Of a stretch of 64,000 nt of DNA, positions 9,205-17,394 are shown in pieces. Numbering within the stretch: position 1 is the first letter of the stretch; each line of letters opens with the position of its first letter. Both the position numbers and the translations under genes were made by a program. The notes below the pieces were generated by a model, which ran no database searches, was not told the DNA's origin, and saw only the letters and a list, made by a program, of their open reading frames with translations. The DNA comes from Chitinophaga lutea (GTDB lineage: Bacteria; Bacteroidota; Bacteroidia; Chitinophagales; Chitinophagaceae), in contig NZ_RPDH01000001.1 in NCBI RefSeq assembly GCF_003813775.1, forward strand, positions 496,001 through 560,000, written 5' to 3'.

Positions 9205-10089
9205 ATGAGAAAAGCAGGATTACTTGCATTTTTACTGACGGGCTGTATGGCGCTGCAGGCGCAGGTAAAAGGCGTCAAACACGTCATCCTCATCGGCATG
9301 GACGGCCTGGGTGCATATGCGATGCAGAAGGCCGACAACCCGAACATGAAACAGCTCATGGCCGACGGTTCCTGGTCGCTGCAGGCCCGCAGCGTGCTGC
9401 CCTCCTCCAGCGCCGTAAACTGGGCGTCGATGACCATGGGCGCGGGTCCGGAACTGCACGGGTTCACCGAATGGGGCAGCCAGAAACCGGAGCTGCCGTC
9501 GCGGGAGCTCGACCAGTACGGCCTGTTCCCTTCCGTGTTCACCCTCCTGCGCGAACAGCGCCCTTCCGCGGAAGTAGGCGTGATCTACAGCTGGGACGGC
9601 ATCGGTTACCTGTTCCCGAAAAAAGCGGTGAATAAAGACCAACCGTGCCCGAACGATACCGCCACCACGGAGGCGGCAGTGAACTATATCAAAGCAAAGA
9701 AACCGGACTTCCTGTTCATCCACTTCGACCAGCCGGATGGCGTGGGGCATGGCATCGGCCACGACATTCCCGAATATTACGAACAGGTACGGAAAAACGA
9801 TATCCTTTTGGGACAGATCCTGCAGGCAGTCAAAGACGCCGGTATGTGGGAAAACAGTGTGATCGTCCTTTCCTCCGACCACGGCGGCATCAACAAGGGC
9901 CACGGCGGTAAAACCATGGTGGAAATGCAGATTCCCTGGGTCGTGCGCGGAAAAGGCATCAAAAAGAACAATGAAATAAAAGAAAGTATCGTGACATACG
10001 ATACCGCTGCCACAATTGCCTATATCTTTGGATTGAAAACGCCCCGTGTATGGACGGGCAGGCCTGTGAAAGAAGCGTTCGCCCGGTAA
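9205..10089 (+). CDS. Alkaline-phosphatase-superfamily hydrolase (type I phosphodiesterase/nucleotide pyrophosphatase-like), exported
   Basis: This is a 294-residue exported protein. Its N-terminus (MRKAGLLAFLLTGCMALQAQ) is either a lipoprotein signal with Cys14 or a cleavable signal peptide. Two-metal-site motifs of the superfamily are in order: GMDGLG (Asp33), a Ser nucleophile in PSSSAVNW (67-73), FDQPDGVGHGIGH (Asp178, His182), SSDHGG (Asp225, His226) and KGHGG (His233). It should hydrolyse phosphomono- or phosphodiesters in the periplasm or at the surface. It is followed after 85 bp by an EEP-family hydrolase and may share its transcript. Within the glycan island it could strip phosphate groups from phosphorylated glycans, which is inference only. 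The exact substrate is unknown. Confidence 0.88.
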   Translation: MRKAGLLAFLLTGCMALQAQVKGVKHVILIGMDGLGAYAMQKADNPNMKQLMADGSWSLQARSVLPSSSAVNWASMTMGAGPELHGFTEWGSQKPELPSRELDQYGLFPSVFTLLREQRPSAEVGVIYSWDGIGYLFPKKAVNKDQPCPNDTATTEAAVNYIKAKKPDFLFIHFDQPDGVGHGIGHDIPEYYEQVRKNDILLGQILQAVKDAGMWENSVIVLSSDHGGINKGHGGKTMVEMQIPWVVRGKGIKKNNEIKESIVTYDTAATIAYIFGLKTPRVWTGRPVKEAFAR

Positions 10090-10174
10090 CCGGCATGCGG
10101 ATTATACGGGTGAGGGCACGATACTTGTAACATGACCAATGAAATAAACCTTTATCTATATAATCCGATAGTTT

Positions 10175-10957
10175 ATGCTGCGATTTATTTCAGTATCCAT
10201 CCTGCTGCTCACCGGCGCTTTACCGGTGGTGGCGCAGGTACAGGGACAGGTGATCAGGGTGCTCAGTTACAATATCCATCACGGTGTCAATAACAACGGC
10301 GTGCTCGACATCCAGGGCATCGCCACCGTTATCCTCGCTACCAATCCCGACCTGGTGGCGTTGCAGGAAGTAGACAGCGCCACCACGCGCGTAAAAAAAG
10401 CCGACCAGCTGAAACAACTGGCGGAAGCCACGGGGATGTACATTTATTTCGGGAAGGCCCTCAACCTCGAGGGCGGCGGTTACGGGAACGGTATTTTATC
10501 CCGCTACCCCATCGAAAAAAGCTACAGCATTGAGCTGCCGGCTTCAGGTGCAGGCAGCGAGCCCCGCACGGCGGCCGTGGTAACGGTGAAGCTGCCGGGC
10601 GACAGCCTCCAGCTGCATTTCGCCAGCGCACACCTCGATCACCTCGACGATGGCGCAGACCGCGTGGCGCAAGCCAACATCCTGGCGAAACACTTTGCAC
10701 AACCAACCGCACCGGTGATTGTTGCGGGCGATATGAACGCACCGCCCGCCGCCAAAGAAATCGGCGTACTGAAGCACATCTTCACGGACGCAACGGAAAA
10801 ACTGGGGCCTACCTGGCCGGCGGACAAACCGACACACAAGCTGGATTACATCCTGCTGCACAACAAAGCGCAATGGCATGTGATGTCTGCAAAAGTGATT
10901 GAAGAAACGGTCGCCTCCGATCACCGGCCGGTGCTCTGTGAATTGTTGCTGAAGTGA
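10175..10957 (+). CDS. Endonuclease/exonuclease/phosphatase (EEP) family protein, secreted
   Basis: This is a 260-residue protein with a signal peptide ending near VVAQ (residues 18-21). Catalytic motifs of the EEP fold are complete: SYNIHHG (Asn33, His35), LQEVD (Glu65), SAHLDH, AGDMNAPP, and the C-terminal LDYILL and SDHRPV. This Mg-dependent family includes DNase I, sphingomyelinases and phosphoinositide phosphatases. Secreted members recur in Bacteroidota polysaccharide utilisation loci, where their role is unclear. Its position after an alkaline-phosphatase-fold gene suggests a paired phosphate-ester-cleaving function, possibly on phosphorylated glycans. Nuclease activity is the alternative. 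Confidence 0.88.
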   Translation: MLRFISVSILLLTGALPVVAQVQGQVIRVLSYNIHHGVNNNGVLDIQGIATVILATNPDLVALQEVDSATTRVKKADQLKQLAEATGMYIYFGKALNLEGGGYGNGILSRYPIEKSYSIELPASGAGSEPRTAAVVTVKLPGDSLQLHFASAHLDHLDDGADRVAQANILAKHFAQPTAPVIVAGDMNAPPAAKEIGVLKHIFTDATEKLGPTWPADKPTHKLDYILLHNKAQWHVMSAKVIEETVASDHRPVLCELLLK

Positions 10958-10969
10958 GGTGAAAAAATA

Positions 10970-11350
10970 TTGACGGAAAGCTCTCCTGTGAAGGGGAGCT
11001 TTTTTATTGCATTGAAGGTTGAAGTAAAAAATAACTGATGAAGTGCGTTCCTGCAAAACAGGCCTCTCTTCTTCTCTCAAGTGACAAAACATAACTGATG
11101 AAAGTTCTCCTGAAAAGGAAAATTCTTTCTCTTTGAAATGAAGTAAAAATCACTGGAGACAAACTCTCCGAAAAGCGAACTTTTTCTCCTCTGAACTGAG
11201 ATAAAAATATCTGATGAAAGCTCTCCTGAAAAGAAGACGCCTTTTTACTTAAAATGAAGTAAAAGTCACTGAAGAAAACTCCCCGCCAAAGCGAACTTTC
11301 TTCTCCATTGAACTGAGATATGAATATCTCATGAAAGCTCTCCTTTAGAG
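10970..11350. repeat. Degenerate tandem array, about 59-bp unit, seven copies
   Basis: Units of the form CTGATGAAAGCTCTCCTGAAAAG...TGAAGTAAAAAT start near 10970, 11035, 11095, 11153, 11211, 11269 and 11328. The later periods are 58-60 bp. Alternate units resemble each other more closely (11153 with 11269, 11211 with 11328), implying duplication of a 116-117-bp dimer. The first and last units form proper terminator hairpins. No coding frame is supported. Confidence 0.8.
10978..11004 (+). terminator. Intrinsic terminator after the EEP gene
   Basis: AAAGCTCTCC (10978-10987) pairs with GGGGAGCTTT through one G-U wobble around a short loop, and a run of T residues follows. It is the first unit of the 59-bp array and lies 20 bp after the EEP stop. 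Confidence 0.75.
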
Positions 11351-11361
11351 AGCGCTTTTAT
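11334..11361 (-). terminator. Terminator of the hybrid two-component regulator gene
   Basis: On the minus strand, AAAAGCGCTCTCTAAAGGAGAGCTTT forms a GCTCTC/GAGAGC hairpin directly at the regulator stop codon. It is the last unit of the repeat array. A downstream U tract is weak, so this is a moderate call. Confidence 0.45.
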
Positions 11362-14300
11362 TCTTCCTCCTCTTCCTTCCCTCCGGCGAATTCCCTTGGC
11401 GTTTTCCCGAATTGTTTTTTGAATTCCTGGCTGAAATAACGCCGGTTGGCGAATCCAACGGAATACGCCACTTCATACACGGTAAACCCGCCCTTCTCCA
11501 GCATTTGCGCGGCCCTTTTCAAGCGGTAGGTTTTCACGAAATCGTTGACGGACATGCCCGCCACGGCTTTCACCTTTTTATACAGCACCGGCGGGCTCAT
11601 GCCGAGGTTTTTGGCCAGTGTTTCCACATCGAAGTCGGAATTGTCGATATGTTCTTCCACCACAGCATGCATTTTTTCAAGGAACGCCTGGTCCTGGCTG
11701 TCCGTAAAATCTATTTTCTCCGGCGTCACGCTGGTGATCTGCCGGTGCAGGATGCGGCGGATGCGCTCGCGCGCGGCCAGCAGGTTGCGCACCTGCAGCT
11801 GCAGCACTTCGGTGGAAAAGGGTTTTGTGATATATACATCCGCTCCTTTCCCCAGGCCGCTCACCTGGTCGGCCTGCGCGCTTTTGGCCGTGAGCAGGAT
11901 AACGGGAATGTGGCTGGTGCGTTCGTCGGATTTGAGGCGGTTGGTCAGTTCGAAACCATCTGTTCCCGGCATCATCACATCGCTGATGATCAGGTCAGGA
12001 ATCTGCGTGGTGGCGGTTTTCCAGGCCGCTTCTCCGTCGGGCGCCTGCAATATATTATAACGGTCGGCAAACATGTCGGCCACCTGTTCCCGCAGGTCCT
12101 GGTTATCGTCGGCCACCAGCAGGGTAAATCGTTTTTCGTTCTCCAGTGTACCCTGGGCCGCCGGGCTGCCGTTACCGGCGGTTGCAGCGGGAACGGCCTG
12201 CAAGGGGCGCCGCAGCCGCGCATGCTGATCGAAGTGCGCGGTGCCGGCGAGCAGGGTAACGGAGAACGTAGTGCGTCCCTCCTGCCCGTTCTTAGCCGGT
12301 TCGCTTTGCACGAGTATCTTCCCGTTGTGCAGTTCCACGATATGCCGCGCCAGCGCCAGGCCAATGCCGTAGCCGGTGTTCTGCAAACCGTGATCGTCTA
12401 CCTGGAAAAAATTGGTGAACAGTTTGTCGTGGTATTCTTCCGCAATACCCCGGCCGTTGTCAGACACCTGCACCGTCACTTCCTGCCTGCCTTTCAGCAC
12501 GGTAACGGCAATGCGCCCGCCTTCAGGCGTAAACTTGAATGCATTGACGAGCAGGTTAAAAAATACTTTTTCCATCTGCTCCTGGTCGAAATACAACGGC
12601 AGTGCCGCCTCCTTATGCGAAAAAGATATGGCGATATTCTTGGCCAGCGACAGCTCGCGGAACGATTCGTAGATGCCCTGCAGAAATGCGATCAGGTCAT
12701 GCTCCGCCACTTCCAGTTTGAGGTGCTGCGTTTCCGCTTTCCTGAAGTCCATCAGCTCGCTCACCAGCTTCAGCAGGCGCGACGCGTGTTGCTTCACCGT
12801 GCCCAGTTGCATGCGCGTATGTTCGTCTGTTTGTTTGGCGTAAAAGAGCCGTTCGATGGGCGTCATGATCAGGGTCAGGTGCGTGCGTATTTCGTGCGAT
12901 ACGTTAGTGAAGAAGTTCAGCTTCACTTTATGCAGTTCGTCCTCCTTCTTCAGCAAGGTGCGCAGGATGATGAAGCGCGACACCAGAAAGATCACCGCCA
13001 GCACCACCATCGCGTACAAACAATACGCCCACCAGGTGAGCCACAGCGGCGGCAGAATGCGGATGTCGATCACGGAAGGCTGTCCCCAGATGCCGTCGTT
13101 GTTGGCGCCTTTTACCAGGAACCGGTACCGCCCGGATGCCAGGTTCATGTACGTGGCGGACGGCGTGCTCACTTCGTTCCAGTTTTCATCGAACCCTTCC
13201 AGCTTGTAGCGGTACAGGTTCTTGCTGCTCTTCACGAAGTTCAGGAGAGCAAACTCTATGGTGAATACGTTCTGGGAATGTTTGAAAACGAGCGTTTTGG
13301 TGAGGGCGATATCTTTTTTAAGCAGCCCGTTCCGCTGGCCTACATGGACGGGACGGTTAAAGAGCCGCAGGCCCGTGAACGCCACCGGCGCCTTGTAGGT
13401 ATTGGTTTCCACCTGCCCCGGCTCGAAATAAACGAGGCCGTTTGTGCCGCCGAAAGCGAGGGTGCCTTTGCTGTCCCTCATCGCCGCACCGGGATTGAAC
13501 TCGTTACCGGGCAGGCCGTCGGCGGTGGTGTAATGCCGGCTTTCTTTTTTCTCGGGATGGAATTTCACCAGCCCCTTCTGCGTAGCGAGCCAGAGATAAC
13601 CCTGATCGTCGGCCCGTATGCTGAGGATGTTGATGTTGGCCGGCAGGCCTTCTTTCGTGCCGAAACGCTGCGTATGCTGCTGGGCGGGCTCATATTTCAG
13701 CAGTCCCCTGTTGGATTCGCCGGCCCAGATGTTGCCTTCGGCATCTTCATGAATGGCGCTGATGCTATGTTCACCGCTGACCTTCCATACCTTGCCGTCT
13801 CTTTCACGGTAGAGGCCGGCGTCGCTGCCGATCCAGATGGTGCCGCGACTGTCTTTCATCACCGTACTGGTAAAAACGTTGATCTTCTTTCCTGTTTCGT
13901 AAGCGGTCACCGGCGGGCGTTCCATCGAATCGCCCCGCATCCGGAATATCATCAGGCCCCAGCTGCTGGCCAGCCAGTAGCAGCCGGTGCTGTCTTCGGC
14001 GAGGGCGATCGTTTCGAGCGTAACGGCCTCCGTGGCGCCAAAATCATACCGCCGGAAGCGGCCCGTGCGCTCGTTATAAAGGTTCAATCCGCCGCGGCTC
14101 GTCAGCACCCACATATTGCCTTTGCTGTCGGTCATCACATTTTTGATGAGATTGGAGCCCAGCGTACCGGGCACATCCGGCGCGTGGCGGAATACCTTCC
14201 AGGCGCCGGTACTACGGTCTACGTAATTAAGCCCGCCGCCTTCGGTACCTATCCACCAGCCGCGTTTGTCTTTACTTTCCACGATGCAGCTCACTACGTT

Positions 14301-15383
14301 GTTATTCAGTCCCGGCCGGTGCTCATGGCTTTGCAGGATACCCCAGGCCGTTTTGTAGGCGTAAGCGATGTTGACGCCGCCGAAGTAGGTGCCGGCCCAT
14401 AGGGAACCGTTTTTATCTTCAAAAATGCTGTATACGGAATTCTGGCTGAGGCTGCCGGGGTCGTCGGTGCTGTGCCGCATGACGGCCGTTGCCCCGGTGG
14501 CGGGATCGATGCGGGAAAGGCCATCCTGCGTACCGGCCCAGAGCATGCCGGCCCGGTCCACGATCAGCTCGCGGATCGCGCCATGCACCACACTGAACGG
14601 CTTGCGGCCATCGGTGGTGATACGCTCAAATTTACCGGTCCGGGGATCGTAGCGGTTGAGCCCCTGTGTAAAAGTGCCCACCCAAATCCTCCCGTCGTGG
14701 TCAACGGCAACGGCCCGCACCTGGTTGGCGCTGAGGCTGGCCGGGTTGTCGGGATGATGTTTGAATACCGTGGTTTTGAAGCCGCCGTTGTAACGCTGCA
14801 GCCGCGCCAGCCCGTTCCAGGTACCGGCCCACAGGCCGCCCTGTTTGTCTTCGCAAAGATCAAGCACAGACCTGCCTGTGGAATCAGTTTCGGATTTCAT
14901 CTCCACCTGCGTGATCTTTCGCGGGTCACCTTTTTCCATCCTGAACAATCCGCGCCGCGTACCGAACCAGAGGTCGTGCCGGCTGTCTTCGAATACACAA
15001 TGCACGAACACGGGCTGGTGATCGGGCAACGGCACCCGTACAAACCCGCCGGTGTTGGGATCGTAGCGGTTCAGGCCTTTGTCGGTGCCCACCCACAACG
15101 TTTTGCGGGAGTCACAATACAGCGCGCTGATCTGGTTGGAATTGATCGTAAAACTGTCTTTCGGATCAGCCTGGTAGGTTTTGAAACGCACACCGTCGTA
15201 GCGGCTGAGCCCGTTCTTGGTCCCCATCCAGATAAAACCGGCATCGTCCTGCGTAATCACGAGCACGCTGTTATCCACCAGCCCCTGGTCTACCGTCAGG
15301 CGGCTGAACGACACCTGCTGGCCGTGGCTTCTGCCCACCGTCAGCACCAAAAAGATGAAAAGAAAAATACGTTGTTGCAACAC
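11358..15383 (-). CDS. Hybrid two-component system regulator (HTCS) of the SusC/SusD locus
   Basis: This 1341-residue one-protein two-component system spans the inner membrane. In order it has a signal peptide (1-21); a periplasmic double beta-propeller of Reg_prop repeats such as IWMGTKNGLSRYD (about 25-690); a Y_Y_Y domain (about 700-780); one membrane helix (about 785-810); a HisKA with phospho-acceptor His in SHEIRTHLTLI (about 831); a HATPase domain (to about 990); a receiver with DDNQD and phospho-acceptor Asp in ISDVMMPG (about 1135); and a C-terminal AraC-type HTH (about 1275-1335). Such proteins sense glycan fragments and activate neighbouring sus genes. The usual Pro of the H-box (HEIRTP) is His here. 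It lies downstream of two SusCD pairs and has its own TACCTTTG promoter element. Confidence 0.97.
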   Translation of the reverse strand: MLQQRIFLFIFLVLTVGRSHGQQVSFSRLTVDQGLVDNSVLVITQDDAGFIWMGTKNGLSRYDGVRFKTYQADPKDSFTINSNQISALYCDSRKTLWVGTDKGLNRYDPNTGGFVRVPLPDHQPVFVHCVFEDSRHDLWFGTRRGLFRMEKGDPRKITQVEMKSETDSTGRSVLDLCEDKQGGLWAGTWNGLARLQRYNGGFKTTVFKHHPDNPASLSANQVRAVAVDHDGRIWVGTFTQGLNRYDPRTGKFERITTDGRKPFSVVHGAIRELIVDRAGMLWAGTQDGLSRIDPATGATAVMRHSTDDPGSLSQNSVYSIFEDKNGSLWAGTYFGGVNIAYAYKTAWGILQSHEHRPGLNNNVVSCIVESKDKRGWWIGTEGGGLNYVDRSTGAWKVFRHAPDVPGTLGSNLIKNVMTDSKGNMWVLTSRGGLNLYNERTGRFRRYDFGATEAVTLETIALAEDSTGCYWLASSWGLMIFRMRGDSMERPPVTAYETGKKINVFTSTVMKDSRGTIWIGSDAGLYRERDGKVWKVSGEHSISAIHEDAEGNIWAGESNRGLLKYEPAQQHTQRFGTKEGLPANINILSIRADDQGYLWLATQKGLVKFHPEKKESRHYTTADGLPGNEFNPGAAMRDSKGTLAFGGTNGLVYFEPGQVETNTYKAPVAFTGLRLFNRPVHVGQRNGLLKKDIALTKTLVFKHSQNVFTIEFALLNFVKSSKNLYRYKLEGFDENWNEVSTPSATYMNLASGRYRFLVKGANNDGIWGQPSVIDIRILPPLWLTWWAYCLYAMVVLAVIFLVSRFIILRTLLKKEDELHKVKLNFFTNVSHEIRTHLTLIMTPIERLFYAKQTDEHTRMQLGTVKQHASRLLKLVSELMDFRKAETQHLKLEVAEHDLIAFLQGIYESFRELSLAKNIAISFSHKEAALPLYFDQEQMEKVFFNLLVNAFKFTPEGGRIAVTVLKGRQEVTVQVSDNGRGIAEEYHDKLFTNFFQVDDHGLQNTGYGIGLALARHIVELHNGKILVQSEPAKNGQEGRTTFSVTLLAGTAHFDQHARLRRPLQAVPAATAGNGSPAAQGTLENEKRFTLLVADDNQDLREQVADMFADRYNILQAPDGEAAWKTATTQIPDLIISDVMMPGTDGFELTNRLKSDERTSHIPVILLTAKSAQADQVSGLGKGADVYITKPFSTEVLQLQVRNLLAARERIRRILHRQITSVTPEKIDFTDSQDQAFLEKMHAVVEEHIDNSDFDVETLAKNLGMSPPVLYKKVKAVAGMSVNDFVKTYRLKRAAQMLEKGGFTVYEVAYSVGFANRRYFSQEFKKQFGKTPREFAGGKEEEEE

Positions 15384-15481
15384 CCCGATGTAGATTATAG
15401 TACTGTCTCCCTGATAATTTCAGTATGGCCGATATAATGCCCGATTTTGGTCCGGCGCTTCCCGCGCCTCCTCCCGATGCC

Positions 15482-15489
15482 CAAAGGTA
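15482..15489 (-). promoter_or_regulatory. -7 promoter element for the HTCS gene
   Basis: TACCTTTG on the minus strand fits TAnnTTTG and would give a leader of roughly 90 nt before the ATG at 15383. It lies downstream of two stem-loops, so the regulator can be expressed independently of the sus operon. Confidence 0.5.
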
Positions 15490-15521
15490 CGTGAAAAAGC
15501 GGCTTCTGCTTTCAGGAAAGG

Positions 15522-15586
15522 CTTTGGCGAAGGCCCTGCGTCTGCAGCAGTACCTTCGCCAAAGTAAATGCTGTAGAAACAGCATT
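15522..15586 (-). other. Two consecutive stem-loops between susD and the HTCS gene
   Basis: A perfect 12-bp stem (arms 15522-15533 and 15553-15564, 19-nt loop) is preceded on the minus strand by a 7-bp stem (15567-15573 and 15580-15586, 6-nt loop). They follow the susD stop at 15654 and come before the HTCS promoter element. Neither has a clean U tract, so they may stabilise the sus mRNA 3' end or act as weak terminators. Confidence 0.5.
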
Positions 15587-15653
15587 CCTGTTCACTGAAT
15601 CGCGTCATGTATCAATAATCGCATGCACTATGTGCAGCTATTTCTACAGTCCG

Positions 15654-17372
15654 TTACCAGCCGGGATTTTGTTTTACACTCGGCGCCCGGCCGATTTCCG
15701 ACTGCGGTATCGGCATCAGGTACATGGCTTTGAAAAAAGCATGCGGCCTGGTTTGAATATACGTATAGGTATAAGTAGTACCGGATGGAACGATCTTCAC
15801 CCCGCCCGGGTCGCGGTTGAATTCCTGCTCGCCCCGTTTCCAGCGGCGCACATCAAAGAAGCGGTGGTGCTCGAAAGCCAGTTCCACTTTCCGCTCATTG
15901 CGGATCAGGTCCCGTGCTTCCGCCTGGGTAATACCGGCTTTGATGCCATAGCGGCCGTCCGCGCCGGGCTGAATTCCCGCCCTTTCACGCAGGCGGATGA
16001 TCTGATCGATGGCGGTGGTCGTTTCGCCGGTTTCGTTGCAGGCCTCCGCATAGTTGAGCAGCACTTCGGCATACCGCATCAGCGGGAAACATCTTTCGGT
16101 GTTACCGGAGGTGTTGTCTTCGGCCATTTTCCGGCAGTAATAACCGGTGAATGTAAACGCGGTCTGATAGTCCACACCGGCGCCGGTATGCGTGAACACC
16201 GGCCTTTTGCCGCCGGCGCTGCCGAGGTACATCATGGAGCCGTTGTAAATGATGGAATATTCGAAGCGCGGGTCCCTGTTGAGGTAAGGATTTTTTTCAT
16301 CGAAGCCGGACCCTGCTTCCCGGATGCCTTTCCCGTTCTTCATCCCGAATGCGTCTACCGTAGCCTGTGTGGGGAAATACTCATAGCTGCCGCCACGGGA
16401 GGGCGGGAACAGCAGGCCTTCCACATCGCGGTTGCTGGCACGCATGAGGGCAAAGATGTATTCCGGGTTCCGGCGCATGAGAAACACGCGGTAAAAACCG
16501 AAACCGGGCGCGGTGGTGTTATCGAGGTACAGCGAATAGGCGTTCATGTCGATCACTTTCTTGGCCGCTTCCCTGGCCAGTACCCAGCGGTTCGCGTCGG
16601 CAACGGGGTAACCGACCAGCTTTTTCAGTTCTTCGTCGGTGGTCATGTCCGTTCCGTTAAACAGCGGGCTGGCGGCATAGAGCAGCACCCGGGCTTTGAG
16701 GGCCAGGCAGGCGCCTTTCGTAACCCTGCCGTAATCGGAGCCGAGTTGTTCTACCGGCAGATCGGCCGCGGCGAGGTCGAGCTCGGAATTGATGTAGTTG
16801 ACACATTCTTCAAACGTGCTCCGCGCAATGTCGGGTTTGTCCGTCAGGCCGAACAGCGTGTCTTTCATCAGGGGCACGCCGCCTACGTGGCGCACCAGTT
16901 CGGCGTAATACCAGGCGCGCAGGAAACGCGCTTCGGCTTTCACCCTGGCTTTCAGGCCGGGTGATAACGGCGACCTGTCGAGGTTCTTGAACAACAGGTT
17001 CACCTTGCGCACATTGGTGTAACAACCGTTCCACACGGGAGGCGTAGGACCGTTGATGGCGCTGATGCCGCCGGCAATCAAACGCACCCACATGTTATGG
17101 GAACCCGTCCACCGCGACTGGGCTTCATCGCACATCTCGCTGGTGTAGGGCCATACATTGGTGCCGGACGTACCAACGGTCTGCATACCGAAACCGGCCG
17201 GCATGTAGATGTTGGTGAGGTAATCCATCGTGCGGGCGCTGTCCGCAAAAACCGTTTCTTCCGTGAGGTCGCTGGTCTGTTTTTTATCCAGGAAGTCCTC
17301 CGTTTTGGAGCAGGACTGCTGGCTTACCGCAAACACGCCGGCGAACGCGAAGAATAACAATATCTTTTTCAT
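15654..17372 (-). CDS. SusD/RagB-family outer-membrane glycan-binding lipoprotein (pair 1)
   Basis: This is a 572-residue lipoprotein. The ATG at 17372 opens a lipoprotein signal (MKKILLFFAFAGVFAVSQQSC, acylated Cys21), whereas longer upstream frames lack one and overlap susC. SusD signatures are AEARFLRAWYYAELVRHVGGVPLM near residues 145-170, the C-terminal NYAEACNETGE, RDLIRNERKVELAFEHHRFFDVRRWKRGE, and a terminal NPGW. SusD caps the SusC channel at the cell surface and binds the polymeric substrate. It follows its SusC partner by 22 bp and is the last gene of the four-gene sus operon ahead of the HTCS. The bound glycan cannot be inferred directly; the neighbouring enzymes suggest glycoprotein glycans. 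Confidence 0.95.
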   Translation of the reverse strand: MKKILLFFAFAGVFAVSQQSCSKTEDFLDKKQTSDLTEETVFADSARTMDYLTNIYMPAGFGMQTVGTSGTNVWPYTSEMCDEAQSRWTGSHNMWVRLIAGGISAINGPTPPVWNGCYTNVRKVNLLFKNLDRSPLSPGLKARVKAEARFLRAWYYAELVRHVGGVPLMKDTLFGLTDKPDIARSTFEECVNYINSELDLAAADLPVEQLGSDYGRVTKGACLALKARVLLYAASPLFNGTDMTTDEELKKLVGYPVADANRWVLAREAAKKVIDMNAYSLYLDNTTAPGFGFYRVFLMRRNPEYIFALMRASNRDVEGLLFPPSRGGSYEYFPTQATVDAFGMKNGKGIREAGSGFDEKNPYLNRDPRFEYSIIYNGSMMYLGSAGGKRPVFTHTGAGVDYQTAFTFTGYYCRKMAEDNTSGNTERCFPLMRYAEVLLNYAEACNETGETTTAIDQIIRLRERAGIQPGADGRYGIKAGITQAEARDLIRNERKVELAFEHHRFFDVRRWKRGEQEFNRDPGGVKIVPSGTTYTYTYIQTRPHAFFKAMYLMPIPQSEIGRAPSVKQNPGW

Positions 17373-17394
17373 AACTGATCGCTTAATGTTTTTA

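Noticed and set aside
8673..11350. The two tandem arrays as CRISPR arrays
   Set aside because: Units are diverged throughout, with no constant repeat separated by unique spacers of uniform size, and no cas genes are present.
11412..14402. 996-codon plus-strand frame opposite the HTCS gene
   Set aside because: It is a long antisense shadow typical of high-GC coding DNA. The minus-strand frame has complete HTCS domains.
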